64,000 bases of DNA, taken from NCBI GenBank assembly GCA_000467715.1, contig AJFK01000185.1, positions 86,726 through 150,725 of the forward strand, written 5' to 3'. The notes under the pieces are model-generated. The model was not told the origin of the DNA. It did no database searches and was given only the letters and a program-made list of their open reading frames with translations. The position numbers were made by a program, and so were the translations under genes. Origin of the DNA: Hysterium pulicare CBS 123377 (taxonomy: Eukaryota; Ascomycota; Dothideomycetes; Hysteriales; Hysteriaceae). Positions 1 through 9,449 of this stretch are shown here, in pieces; position 1 is the first letter of the stretch; each line of letters starts with the position of its first letter.

Positions 1-249
1 TCCGAACTCGAAAAGAAGCTTCCCCCAGGCCTCACCATGCTGGGTTCCGTCGTTTCCATCTGCACATCTAGCTTCACGCATGAGGACCAGATGAAGGATA
101 TTCAGACTTTCTTTGAGAAGCGAAGTACGAAGGGATTCGACCAGGCGCTTGCGCAGAGCTGTGATGCTATTAGAGCGAAGGCGGCCTGGATTCAACGTGA
201 CTCGGATGACGTGAAGGCTTGGTTGAAGGATAGAGGATATCTGCAGTAG
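1..249 (+). CDS. M1 zinc aminopeptidase, C-terminal end (partial)
   Basis: Only the last 82 codons are present; the frame is open from base 1 and ends in TAG at 247-249. The tail (KKLPPGLTMLGSVVSICTS, then KGFDQALAQSCDAIRAKAAW and WLKDRGYLQ) matches the extreme C-terminus of fungal M1 aminopeptidases of the Ape2/Aap1 group, where this helical ERAP1-C-like region closes over the catalytic domain. The HEXXH zinc site lies outside the window, so activity cannot be judged. In this family the enzyme removes N-terminal residues from peptides in the cytosol or secretory pathway. The identification is from remembered family sequence and is fairly secure for the family, not for the paralogue. Confidence 0.85.
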   Translation, partial: SELEKKLPPGLTMLGSVVSICTSSFTHEDQMKDIQTFFEKRSTKGFDQALAQSCDAIRAKAAWIQRDSDDVKAWLKDRGYLQ

Positions 250-743
250 GTGCAGCTGAGTTGGTTGTGAGTGACTCTTGATCATTTGGGAGGGAGTAAG
301 GAGGAGTGATACCCCACTTCCGGTTCTCCATTTGCATGAAGAGTATGCATAGCATGAGTGGCTTCTTTGCGATTGCCTTTGGTAGTCGAGGGCGTTGCTT
401 AGAGTGAATTGTTGTATATATAGAAATGCATACTTGACACCCTGTCCTAAGAGTGTAAGTCAACTCCTCCGCTCCAACCCCTATCGCTCTCCAGAAAATA
501 GCGAGAAGCCCATTTACTTTCTATAGACCAATGCACTACTAGACACAAACAACCACAAGCACAATATTCTTACACTTAAAGGCTAAATTCAAAATCCTTC
601 CCCCAAAATTCACTATACTTCCCAAAGCAAAACCTAACTGCCCAAACGGATAGCTATTTCGGACTTGATGGGGAATCAAGTCCAAATAGCCATCCTCAAT
701 TGATACCAATACTCTTATTACTCATACCCTTTCCCATACCTCC
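250..743. other. Intergenic, convergent 3' flanks
   Basis: This stretch lies between the ends of two convergent genes. It becomes AT-rich from about 530 to 660. A short inverted pair, ggacttgat and atcaagtcc, sits at 661-681 and could form a small hairpin between the two 3' ends. I see no coding frame or RNA gene. Confidence 0.6.
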
Positions 744-1814
744 TCACTGCCGCAGGGTGGTGTACACTGTATCAACATTCCCATCATCAACCGTCGTCAC
801 TCTCAAAGTCAGACAGCCATTCGCATCAAACCGCCACTCGACCTCATCGCCTAGCGCCCTTTCAATATCCATATTCGTATACCTGCCCAAGAACGCATAT
901 TCTCCCAAGCGCATGAATCTCGCTAAGACCTCCATATTCGCGTGCCCCACTGATTCAAACGTGTCTATGATGGTCCTGCGAGTAGCATGACGATCATAGC
1001 GTCTGAAAACGTCATGGACGACATTGAAGACGCGACCGTTTCGGGGGACGGGGAAGTACTGGTCGGGCTGCAAGGCGCGATTGAGGAGGTCAAGTGGGTA
1101 GGGGCGGAAACGGCGGAGGACATGAAGAGGAAGCTGTGAAGGTTGCTGTAAGGGTTGCTGTTCCGGTTCTTCTTGCAACTCATTTCGCACGCTCTCCACA
1201 TCGGACTCCAGATCCTGCCTCAACCCGCCTTTCAACTCCGCCATCAATCTCTCTTTCAGCTCTTCGATGAAACTTTCCTTATGTGCCGCCTTGAACTCGT
1301 CCTCGACGTCGCCTTTCAGGCTCGCTTTAACTTCTTCCGCGAGGTCTTGTTGCAATCCCTCCATTGTGGCCTGCCAATACGTATCTTCGAAGCCCTCTTT
1401 TACGTCCGGTTTCAACTCAGTAGTTAATTCGGTTTTCAGCTTCTTGACCAAGCCTTTATGCACGTCTTCTTCATAGTCCCTAGTAAATTCTCCCTTGACA
1501 TGCTCCTTCAACTCCCCATGTATTTCCGATTTCAATTCGTCGCCAAGCTGCGTCAAGACGTTATCTTGATGGTATCTCTTGAAATACTCTTTCAGATAAT
1601 CTTTCAAGTCCGCTCGCAATTCATCTTTCATTTCCTCCTTCAATTCTTCCATCAATGCTTTCTTGAACCCAGCTTTCCATCCTTGACGCAACTCCTTGCG
1701 CCACTCTTCTCTCACCTGCTATTTCAATTCCCCCCTAACCTCTTGAGCGAGATCCAACTCCTCTTGTCGACGTCTCTTGCGACTAGGCCCAGGCTTTGGG
1801 GACGCAGCAGGCAT
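744..1814 (-). CDS. ELK-repeat coiled-coil protein, interrupted by an in-frame TAG
   Basis: I do not recognise the family. An ATG at 1814-1812 opens a frame of 356 positions ending at 744, broken once by TAG at 1721-1719 (position 32). About positions 34-215 are a nearly uninterrupted charged helix in which E/D-L-K/R recurs every few residues (EELKEEMKDELRADLKDYLK and similar), predicting long amphipathic helix or coiled coil. About positions 230-355 form a different, folded-looking domain containing YFPVPRNGRVFNVVHDVF and a hydrophobic C-terminal strand region. The 31 codons before the TAG include a basic KRRR motif and then AQEVRGELK, which continues the same periodicity, so the TAG appears to lie within real coding sequence. 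A 21-nt GT-AG removal around the stop would be too short for splicing. Translation could instead restart at an internal ATG (KALMEELK). It could be a pseudogene, a nonsense allele or a readthrough gene. Confidence 0.55.
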
Positions 1815-2352
1815 GGCCAGTGGAATGTGGTGTCACGCTGGAATGGGAGGGACGGGATAGAGGGGCAAAGGCGCGAAAATCAAAAATCAAGAAGTTTTCG
1901 AAATAATGGAATAGGAATCGGGAAGAAGGCCCAGAAGGTGCGAGCTCTCTCTGTTTTAAATTGGGAGTTGCCGCGACGGGATGGTTGTTATCGACGCCCG
2001 CGAAGGTACTACTCCCAGATAGGAAAACTATTTACACGCGGAATCGCGGTCTCACGTGCTTTCATTTCAGCATCACGATCAAGTTTGAAAAGGGAATTAG
2101 CGGGGTTCTTGCTATATCTATAACGCGTTGGAGTTGGATTATGTAAGTTTAAGTCTATAAAAACATGTCAGAGAAATCGATGGATGAGGATGGAACGTGT
2201 TACGAGACATGGACGATCCGACTGCAAACGCGTCTGGAGGACGTTGTTCAGCAAGCATATTGTAGGGGCGTTAATTTATTATGTTGCCATCCTATCGACA
2301 GTATATCCAAACCCCTTGTGTCGTGGCCGTGAAGCACTCTTTACTTGTGGCA
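1815..2352. other. Intergenic between ELK-repeat gene and ATG5 3' end
   Basis: This holds the 5' flank of the interrupted ELK-repeat gene and the 3' flank of ATG5. Small plus-strand open frames here have no family resemblance. I see no RNA gene or repeat. Confidence 0.5.
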
Positions 2353-3436
2353 TCATGCCATCATGACAATAACGATATGCAGCCACCCATCCGTATAAGC
2401 GGCAGCTCGAATGAGCTCTTCAACAATGGCGCTCAAAGGCAAGACAGCTCCATGCAAAACAGCTTGCGCGAGTAACTCCGCCCTTCGACTCGGGAATAAA
2501 GTTGGGATGATGTGATTGAGCGCCGTGCCTATAGTCTGAGGCTGACCTAAAATTAATCATAAGTAAAATCCAAAGCATACCGATAGGGCTTGAAATCTTA
2601 CGAGATGACAATGAAGCGGGTACCAGAGCCTGAACAACCCGGAAGGTCCCTGGCGTAGCATCATCGGATCCAGATTTGGGTGGAGCATGAGGTAGATAAA
2701 GCTTGATTGGCATATGCCGGAGGTTGGTGCCTTGCGGGTTCAGCAGCTTTTGGTTTACGGTGTTGAAGCTGGGGAGGTTGTGGTGTTTGACGGCGGCCCA
2801 GAGGGAGGTGGAATCGTCTTTGCTGAGGGACATTACGGTTTTGGCGGTGCCGTTGCGGAGGAAGTCGGCCTTTTAGAGGTAAGTAGAAAGACTCAAATAC
2901 TGATTCTTAGTGGGTTTGAGAGTGAATATTTAGATATAGAAAGGTTTGCTCTTTACCTCTTTTACGCTGTTGATGAATGCATCATGCAAGACCTTCCCCT
3001 CAGAATCAAGTTTCGACAATTGGTCAATAGGCCATTCAGTAAAATGAACAGTCAACTTCCAAGGCAACGAATTTTCCGTCTCCGAATTCTCATGATCATG
3101 TTTCGAAGGCCCCCCTCTCCCATTCGCTCTAGCCGGTTCGCTGCCCGAATACAAATCATACAGCAGCCCCAAAGGGTAATGCCATTTCAAAGGCACACCT
3201 TCATAGTCCAACCATCCCTCCGAAGCCGCCACATCCGGATCAATCAAGTAACTCGAGAAGAAAACATGAATCCGAGGTAGTAGAAATGGTAGATAGCAGA
3301 GTCGGGGAGCATTTATTAGGTATGGATCCGAGATATCAAAAGTTCTACATTCCGAATTCGCGAGCCGGATCTCCAGTGGAATGGAACCATTCCATATTTT
3401 TTGTTGTAGCAGAGCCAGGTCGCGGGGTCTGCTCAT
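2353..3436 (-). CDS. ATG5: Autophagy protein Atg5
   Basis: Atg5 is the acceptor of the ubiquitin-like protein Atg12. With Atg16 the conjugate acts as the E3-like factor for Atg8 lipidation on the forming autophagosome. Exons are 3436-2957, 2869-2602 and 2546-2353 (introns of 87 and 55 nt), giving 313 residues, normal for fungi. Conserved blocks are present: WNGSIPLEIRLANSECRTFD near the N-terminus, PRLCYLPFLLPRIHVFF, and RQPQTIGTALNHIIPTLFPS near the C-terminus. SVKEADFLRNGTA spans the first intron; its Lys159 lines up with the KEAD lysine (Lys130) of human ATG5 that is conjugated to ATG12. The start is the ATG at 3436: two codons upstream only GTG is in frame, and Atg5 proteins normally begin close to this block. 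The gene is divergent from the next one across about 295 bp. Confidence 0.93.
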
Positions 3437-3731
3437 CGCCACGGCGTACTTGTGAAGTCGAGAATCGGTAAGTAGATTATTTGCCAGAGAAGCATCGTGA
3501 GGTTCTCAAGGCAGTAGTTGTGGATGGCGTGACAGGCTGCAGTTATATGCGAGGCTGGAGGGGTTGATACTCCCCACGTGTGAAGTTGATACAGGTGGAA
3601 TGCTGTACTACCTTAGTCAGGGATACAGCCTTGCATAGCAACGCCTTGTTGTTGAACCTCCATGTGCAAATCAACTGCAATGGCATTCACCAAAATCCTC
3701 TTACGTTTCTTGTTCACCCCTGGTTTCCTCT

Positions 3732-4493
3732 ATGCCGCTCTCCCGTAAACGTTCCGCGATATTCCTGGACGGAGACGATGCCGCCGAATCGGATTCCCAA
3801 GCTGCTTCGTTATTCGTACAGGATGAACCTGTGAAGCGGACGCAAACAGTCAACGAGCTCGATGCTCTTGACATTATCCCGGAGAGAGAGGCCTGGCCAG
3901 TTGATGTCGCTAGTATTCTCGCCTCACCTACCGTACGAGGGTCGCCAGGTGGTGAACCTTTAGCCCTTGATAACACGCGGAATTTTATGCAGGATAGATC
4001 TATATTCGTATTCTGTGTACAAGGCGACTACCAATTGCATTATGAGCTGCTATGGTAAGTCTCCGAACAAACCAACTTTCAAATAGACGGACTGGTTAGC
4101 TAAAAATAATCTAGTTCAATGCTCCCCGAGCTATACAGGCTCACACCCTCCCTCCAAGCCTTCATTCTCTGCCGGGATCCGAGTACTCACACACCGTCTT
4201 CTTCGACACCTCTATCTCTTCCCATGATACAGGCGGTAGGAACAAACTACAACCATTTTGTAAGGCTGGGTTTGCTCCACCCGATAGGCGGTGGGCATTG
4301 TCCGTTAGATGCAATAGCCGTACTAGATGCAAGAGGAAGACGGAGGCTCGTGCTTCCATTTGGATGGGGCGCTGGACGCCATGCTGCCAATGTAGGAGGT
4401 GGCAAGTTAGTTCAAAATCGAATGATGACGCTGCTAAGGCAATGCGTTGAGAGTCTACAAACAGAGTCACGCGAGGTAGTAATAGGGTTATGA
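3732..4493 (+). CDS. Conserved ascomycete protein of unknown function
   Basis: Two exons, 3732-4054 and 4115-4493, with a 60-nt intron (GTAAGT...TAG), encode 233 residues. The first 55 residues are acidic and probably disordered. The rest has alternating strand/helix character: IFVFCVQGDYQLHYELLCSM, then LQAFILCRDPSTH, NHFVRLGLLHPIGGG, PLDAIAVLDARGRRRLVLPF and GWGAG. The order strand-helix-strand, a DP motif, a LGLLHPIGGG turn and an AIAVLD strand is reminiscent of thioredoxin/AhpC-like folds, but no CxxC or peroxidatic cysteine context is evident, so this is only a structural guess. No signal peptide or membrane segment is visible. It shares the upstream region with ATG5. Confidence 0.65.
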
Positions 4494-4729
4494 ATCACAA
4501 GAACTCCAAATGCCCAACGCAGTTTTCGATACAACATCAAGAAAGTTCGTCACAAGAGCGAAGACACACCGGAGACACGTATGGAATTGAAAGCCTTTGG
4601 ATAATCATTGATTTGTTATATCGTTCCAGAAGCTGACCGCAGTCACTGGACACCCTCGCTATGTCATGCATTGAAGAATTTAAGCCACCGCCAGGCTCAA
4701 CACCTCATCATCATCGTTCCGCCTCTCCT

Positions 4730-5259
4730 CTAAAAATCAGTGTTGGTTGGCTTGTCCTTGATGGGAATGTCACTGCCGGTAGTGCTCTTGTACTGCTTGC
4801 GAATGTAGTCGGAGATCTGCTCATCCTTGAACTGCTCGGCTGCACTCTCGTTGGACTGTACATGATTAGTGGCTTGAGCGTCGAATGGCGGGAAAAGGTT
4901 AAAACAGTTGATGAGGTGGATTGCATACCTGGTCTCCAGCACCCAAGAACTTCTCTTGGACGAAGTCGACACCTGGGCTTTGTTAGTAACGGTCTAGTGG
5001 GATGGATGTTGAAGAGTTGGTAGCATTGATGGCACTAGTAGCCATATACCAGATAGAGGGAAATCAAATGGCACTTACCCTTATCAAGGTAGTCCTCGTT
5101 CTTCTCGCTCTCCTTGCCACCGCCAGCAGCGGAGTTGAGCTTTTCACCGATACCGCCGAGCAAGCCTCCACCTTCTTGCTTTTGCTGGTTGGAGGTAGTT
5201 GGGTTCTCGGTCTTCTCGGTCTTCTGCTCGCCGCCGGTGAACTTGTTAACGAAGTCCAT
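4730..5259 (-). CDS. Small glycine-rich conserved stress-type protein
   Basis: Three exons, 5259-5079, 4972-4929 and 4855-4730, encode 116 residues. The N-terminus MDFVNKFTGG is followed by a Gly/Lys/Glu-rich stretch (GGGLLGGIGEKLNSAAGGG). The centre carries DYLDKGVDFVQEKFLGAG and the C-terminus EQFKDEQISDYIRKQYK and TTGSDIPIKDK. This layout is familiar from a small, highly expressed family in filamentous fungi linked to stress or DNA-damage response in some annotations; I cannot name it safely. The second exon is only 44 nt. A TATATAA box on the minus strand at about 5378-5385, some 120 bp before the start codon, and an AGGGG element at 5690-5694 suit a TATA-driven, stress-inducible gene. 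No membrane segment is visible. Confidence 0.75.
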
Positions 5260-5982
5260 GATGATTGATTCGGTTGTGCTTGGTTTGGTTGAGTTTGGTG
5301 TGGAGAAGGAATTGAGGTAGTCGAAGTAGGCTGTAGGTAGGGCGTTGATTGTGTGTGGTAGGTCGTGTGTGAGTGGTTTATATAAGGTATAGCAAAGTAG
5401 GTCAACCAAGAAAGTACCTAGGTAGGTCCTCGTAAGAGGCGCTAAGAGGTGGGTGAACAGCTCCAGAGCATTGCGTCAGAGGGTCTCAGCTTCCTAATTC
5501 CATACCGGCGACAGCAAACAAGAATGGTCAGTTGCTTTGCTAGCTTTCTGGGCACTCTTGGCAGCTGCGGCATGAAGTGAAAGACTTCCAAGTTCTTTGA
5601 GGCTGGGGAAAGTCTAGGTCATTTCCACGCGCCAATGCCATGTGGACCTGGATGTTGACAGGCAGTTCTAGCTCGGGGCTGTGAATTGAAGGGGCTTGAA
5701 TGGCATGTATGAGGCAATTGAAGGCCGTTTCCCTGCTTCCCAATGCGTCGGTCGACTATCTCAGATCTGCTTGCTTTCCCGGGTCGCTAATCCTTGTCCC
5801 GCCCCCACTTTGCACGTGCTTTTGAGTTTTCTCGGGCAGCGAACATGTATGGAGCGATCCACGCCGTGCAATGAATAGCTAACAGACTTTTCCAATTGCT
5901 TTTCTCCCTCATTTCTTCTCTCTGAACCCTCGGTTTTGATGTTCTAAAATCCCTTTCGTTTATCTGGAGGCAGTTATCCACC
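5260..5982. promoter_or_regulatory. Divergent promoter of small stress-type gene and CobW gene
   Basis: About 720 bp separate two divergent start codons. On the minus side a TATATAA-type box lies at 5378-5385. AGGGG at 5690-5694 matches the STRE core bound by Msn2/4-type factors, and CACGTG sits at 5813-5818. Motif calls are by eye only. No open frame here looks real. Confidence 0.4.
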
Positions 5983-7358
5983 ATGGCGCCCATTCCGATC
6001 ACGGTTATTACGGGGTTCTTGGGCTCGGGAAAGACCAGTATGTATATCTACGTGCAGTTCACCTATAAAAGGAAAACAGATCACTACTTGAACTATTTCT
6101 GTACAAGGATGCGATCGGTACACTAATGGCGCTTTCTCGGGTGCTCCCACCTATCCTTGAGATCTTGAGTCCAAACCACAGAGTAGTCGAGAGCCATCAC
6201 GCAGAGACTTAATATTGTCTACCTATACTATGACCTATTAAAGAATTCTCTTACTAATAATGTTCCCTTCTAGCCCTAATCCTAAACCTCCTCCCGCAAC
6301 TTCCACCAAACTACAAACTCGCCCTCCTCAAGAACGAATTCGGCGACCTAGCCATCGACTCGCAACTCGCTTCCTCCCAGTCCATATCCGGCGTCCAAGA
6401 ACTTCTCAATGGCTGCATATGCTGCAACCTGGTCGGCCAACTTTCCGACGCCCTAGAAACTCTACGCAAAGACGTGACACCGGACCGAATTGTAATCGAG
6501 ACTTCTGGATCCGCGTTCCCGGCAACATTAGCAATGGAGGTAAACAGAATAGCTCGCGAAACAGGGAGGTACGTTCTAGATGGTGTGATGTCGGTGATTG
6601 ATGTCGAGAATTGGAAGGGATATGAGGATACGAGTTATACTGCGAAGATGCAGGCGCGGTATACGGATTTGATCGTGCTCAACAAATGGGAGCTTGTAAG
6701 TGAGAGGAAGGTTGAAGATTGCGAGGATATGATCTTCGCTTTGGAGGTTGATCCGCCGACACCGAGGACAAAGAGCGATAAGGGGTGGGTGGATAAGGAT
6801 ATTGTGTTCGGGTTGGACGCGAAGCTGGCAAAAGAGATCGGCCACGAGCCTAAAGATGATCATCACCATGATCACGGGCATCAAAAAGAGGTGGAGGTCT
6901 TATCAATAACCTTGTCTTCACCAACTGGCAAAACCGGAGTTGATATTAATAAGCTGCAGAAGCTCTTGGGAGAAGCCACCAAGGACGAAGTGTATCGGAT
7001 CAAGGGGATACTCTATGCGTCTTCCCTACCCAAATCTTCTGCAGAAGTCAAACCAGCCGACCTAGATGCCAATCTCGGCGTGAACAGACCGTCGCGGTAC
7101 ATCCTTAACTGGGCTTTTGGACGTTGGACCTTTACAAAAACATCCCCTGAGACCACGCGGTCCACACCACTGGATTCTGAGACTGCGACCCCTTTGACCT
7201 CGGGACAGTTGACACCAGCGGATGAGCCTACTCTGAGAATGACTGTCATTACAGCGAGGTATGAATCGAATCGCTGGCAGAAGCGGATAGAGGCTGGAGA
7301 ATTCGTTGCACTTGAAAATGGGGCGGAAGGATCACTGGCGGTGCAACGAATCTCATGA
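5983..7358 (+). CDS. CobW/COG0523-family GTPase, putative metallochaperone
   Basis: G3E-family GTPases of this group deliver zinc or other metals to client proteins. Exons 5983-6037 and 6274-7358 encode 379 residues. Visible motifs are Walker A GFLGSGKT at residues 11-18, the metal-binding CxCC motif at Cys66-Ile-Cys68-Cys69 within NGCICCN, an ETSG block, an NKWE guanine-specificity motif, a His/Asp cluster HHHDHGH in the linker, and a C-terminal domain with RYILNWAFGRWTF. The start fits the ITVITGFLGSGKTT N-terminus common to the family. Intron 1 is long for this window (236 nt) and interrupts the Walker A region between Thr18 and Thr19. It could be the Zng1 type, which activates methionine aminopeptidase, but the paralogue cannot be decided here. 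Confidence 0.88.
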
Positions 7359-7598
7359 TAGGGAGTGATAACTCTCGACACCAAGAGGCCCAATGGAAGG
7401 TTGAAGGTCATTCCACAACACGATGAATCAGGCCATTTCTTCCTCTGCCGTTCCCGCTAGTCTTGAGGGATTTAAAGGGGCTTACTACCCGTACGCAGTT
7501 TTCGACGCAGCTTCCCGCGACGGGTCAACGGCAATTCAACTAGAGATGTAGAGGATAGATGGATTCAGTAAAATAGGATAGGAGACGTAATTCACCGT

Positions 7599-8965
7599 TC
7601 AATCTGGTCGTGGTTCAAAATGAGGCAGTCTGGCTGGTATGAAGGTCGAAGGTGGTTCGCTTTCCCGTCCCTCATCATTCATAGACGAGGGTCGGCTAGG
7701 CGTCTGCGCTGCGCTTGAAAGATCCGATTCATCGACAGTGAAAGAGCCGCTTTCAGGAGCAGTCTGAGGATCGTCAAAACCGGGGAAGGGAATGGGTGAT
7801 GACGAGCGGGGCGAAACTGGCGCCTCAGGCTTGCTTTCAATTGGAGGCGACTAATTTGGTATCAGCATGTGGCACTCAGGAAAGTTAGCTGAGGATAACT
7901 TACCATGGTTTGCTCAGTTAGTCCACGCTGGGCGGCTAATTGTTGCGCATGTTGCCGTTTTCGTTCCACCTCCGCTTCTTCTTGTAGTCGTATTCTTTCT
8001 TCCTCTTCCTTCAAATCGGATAGTGATGGAATCTCTTCCATGTCTGATTCTGTACGCTTCCCTTTAGTGCTACGCGAGGACATCGTCCTGATAGACATGC
8101 GGGAACCGGCGCGTCTCTTGCTTCCTGGGCGGGTCTTTCCACTGCTGTTGTCATCTGGTCCTAAACTTGTCGCGCGACGCTCCAGTGCCATAGCAAATTC
8201 GTCATCAAGAGGCACTGCATCATCCTCATCTTCACTCGGAAATAGATCACCTCTAGAGCTTAAGGAATCAGTTGTGTGTCCGGAAGCGGAAGTATGACTT
8301 CTAGTCCGCCTGTGGCCCTTTCTTTCGAAGCTGCGTGAATCTCCTTCGTCGCTGTCCTCAATTAATGGCTGTTCCTCTGACTGATTCCTACGTGACGCGC
8401 CAGGATGCTCGGTCAAATCTGCCGCAGAAGGCTTATATCGCAGGACTTTTCCGCCAATTTTGAAGGGGAGTTTCCCCAGAAAGCCAAAATAGGAGCTGCT
8501 TGGTATTATAGTTGGATCGGGACCGCCATCGTGAGGTTGTACAGCACTTTTTCGTCGACCACTTGCGAACCGGTTGTCACGATCTCGTCTTGTGCCATAG
8601 CTCATCGCTCGTTGACGACCAGGCTGATTGTTGCCCGAGCCGGTCAGTAGCCTGTCCAGCTCGTCGTTGCCCCATCCTAGAAGCCCATCATTGTCATCAT
8701 CTTCCCAATCATCGTAGAAATCAAAACTCGATTCTGCCCTTCCCCGCGATCGTCCTCCGCGATTGCGTCGATGGCGCTCGTCTCTTGATGGAAAGCATGG
8801 CGCGGTGCAAGTTTGGACGCAGTGCCCGATGGAGGAGAAACAAGGATTTATGTAGTTCTGCGTGAATGTGAAGAGACCAGCTTGCGCATTTTCGTTTGCA
8901 GTTTCGATGTTGTCGGCAAGGTGTTGGATCGTTCTATTCCAGCGAGGATCAGAGCGGCGGTACAT
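7599..8965 (-). CDS. Conserved fungal protein of unknown function with Cys-containing N-terminus
   Basis: Exons 8965-7904 and 7850-7599 (53-nt intron) encode 437 residues. The N-terminus, MYRRSDPRWNRTIQHLADNI followed by NPCFSSIGHCVQTCTAPCF, has four or five cysteines within about 25 residues and may be membrane-associated or palmitoylated. Next come an Arg-rich stretch, an acidic DDWEDDDNDGLLGWGNDELD segment and AMSYGTRRD. A hydrophobic SSYFGFLGKLPFKIGGK patch precedes a long Ser/Arg/Glu-rich disordered region with a probable coiled coil near residues 320-350 (EEEERIRLQEEAEVERKRQ). The tail is Pro/Ser-rich. I remember similar N-termini in ascomycete hypothetical proteins but know no function. 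It is convergent with the CobW gene and divergent from the tRNA gene. Confidence 0.75.
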
Positions 8966-9300
8966 GGTTGGCGAGTTGTATTGATAAACGTTGCTATCGG
9001 GGAGATCGCAATAGATTGATTTCGCAGCGGGCAGTCGCTGCTATTCTATAGTGCATCGAGTAGGCAGAGTCGTAGGTAGTCGTTATTCGTGAAATAGTCC
9101 AAGGTGTGAATGTCGAGGCTGAGACACAGCGTTCTGCGAGGTTGACGTCTTCAAGGTCGCTTAGACAAATGTTGTTAGGCTGGCCCCGCCATCGAATTTA
9201 GCACATCTGGCCTGCTCTTCATGCTCCGATAACCCCGACTCAACAGAACTATGATTATTTCAGAGTCATAAATTTCATTATTTCCAACTTAACTCAATAA
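8966..9300. promoter_or_regulatory. Intergenic between unknown gene and tRNA gene
   Basis: About 335 bp hold the promoter of the minus-strand unknown gene and the upstream flank of the tRNA gene. No conserved motif stands out. Confidence 0.35.
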
Positions 9301-9428
9301 GGCTCATTGGTCTAGTGGTATGATTGTGAGTTTTCTACGTCGGCCTCGTTAATTTCTGATGCTGACTATTTAGCTCGCTTTGGGACGCAAAATGCGAGAG
9401 GCCCCGCGTTCGAATCGCGGATGAGCCC
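9301..9428 (+). tRNA. tRNA-Pro (UGG) with two insertions
   Basis: Removing two insertions gives a full cloverleaf. The acceptor stem pairs GGCTCAT (9301-9307) with ATGAGCC (9421-9427), with discriminator C at 9428. The D arm is GGTCTAGTGGTATGAT. The anticodon stem pairs CTCGC (9374-9378) with GCGAG (9394-9398), with anticodon TGG at 9381-9383. The T stem pairs CCGCG with CGCGG around TTCGAAT. A-box and B-box sequences are intact and a T7 run follows. Insertion 1 (48 nt, 9326-9373) lies between positions 26 and 27. Insertion 2 (8 nt, ACGCAAAA, 9385-9392) lies at 37/38, the canonical tRNA intron site, where the yeast tRNA-Pro(UGG) gene also has an intron. The first insertion is at a non-canonical site, so the gene may use two different splicing routes or may be dead. 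Confidence 0.88.
9326..9373 (+). other. GT-AG spliceosome-like insertion inside the tRNA gene
   Basis: The 48-nt insertion begins GTGAGT, ends TTTAG and has GCTGAC about 7 nt before the end, so it matches this genome's mRNA introns in donor, branch site and acceptor. It sits between T26 and C27 of tRNA-Pro. Its first five bases, GTGAG, can also pair with CTCGC at 9374-9378 (one G.T wobble), so the unspliced RNA would have a competing stem. That leaves removal by the tRNA endonuclease open as an alternative. Confidence 0.7.
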
Positions 9429-9442
9429 GAATCCATTACTCA

Positions 9443-9449
9443 TTTTTTT
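9443..9449 (+). terminator. Pol III oligo-T terminator
   Basis: Seven T residues lie 14 bases after the tRNA discriminator base, as expected for RNA polymerase III termination. Confidence 0.7.

Noticed and set aside
1716-1790. Tiny GT-AG intron removing the TAG in the ELK-repeat gene
   Set aside because: GTTAGG to ATAG is only 21 nt, below any known minimum for these fungi, so a nonsense codon is more likely.
1458-2123. 221-codon plus-strand ORF opposite the ELK-repeat gene
   Set aside because: It is the antisense shadow of the E/L/K-rich frame; its Phe/Leu-rich sequence results from the complementary codons.
2547-2580. 34-nt intron in ATG5 starting at GTATGC
   Set aside because: Too short for a fungal intron; the upstream GTAAGA donor at 2601 gives a 55-nt intron and the better SSRQPQTIGTAL join.
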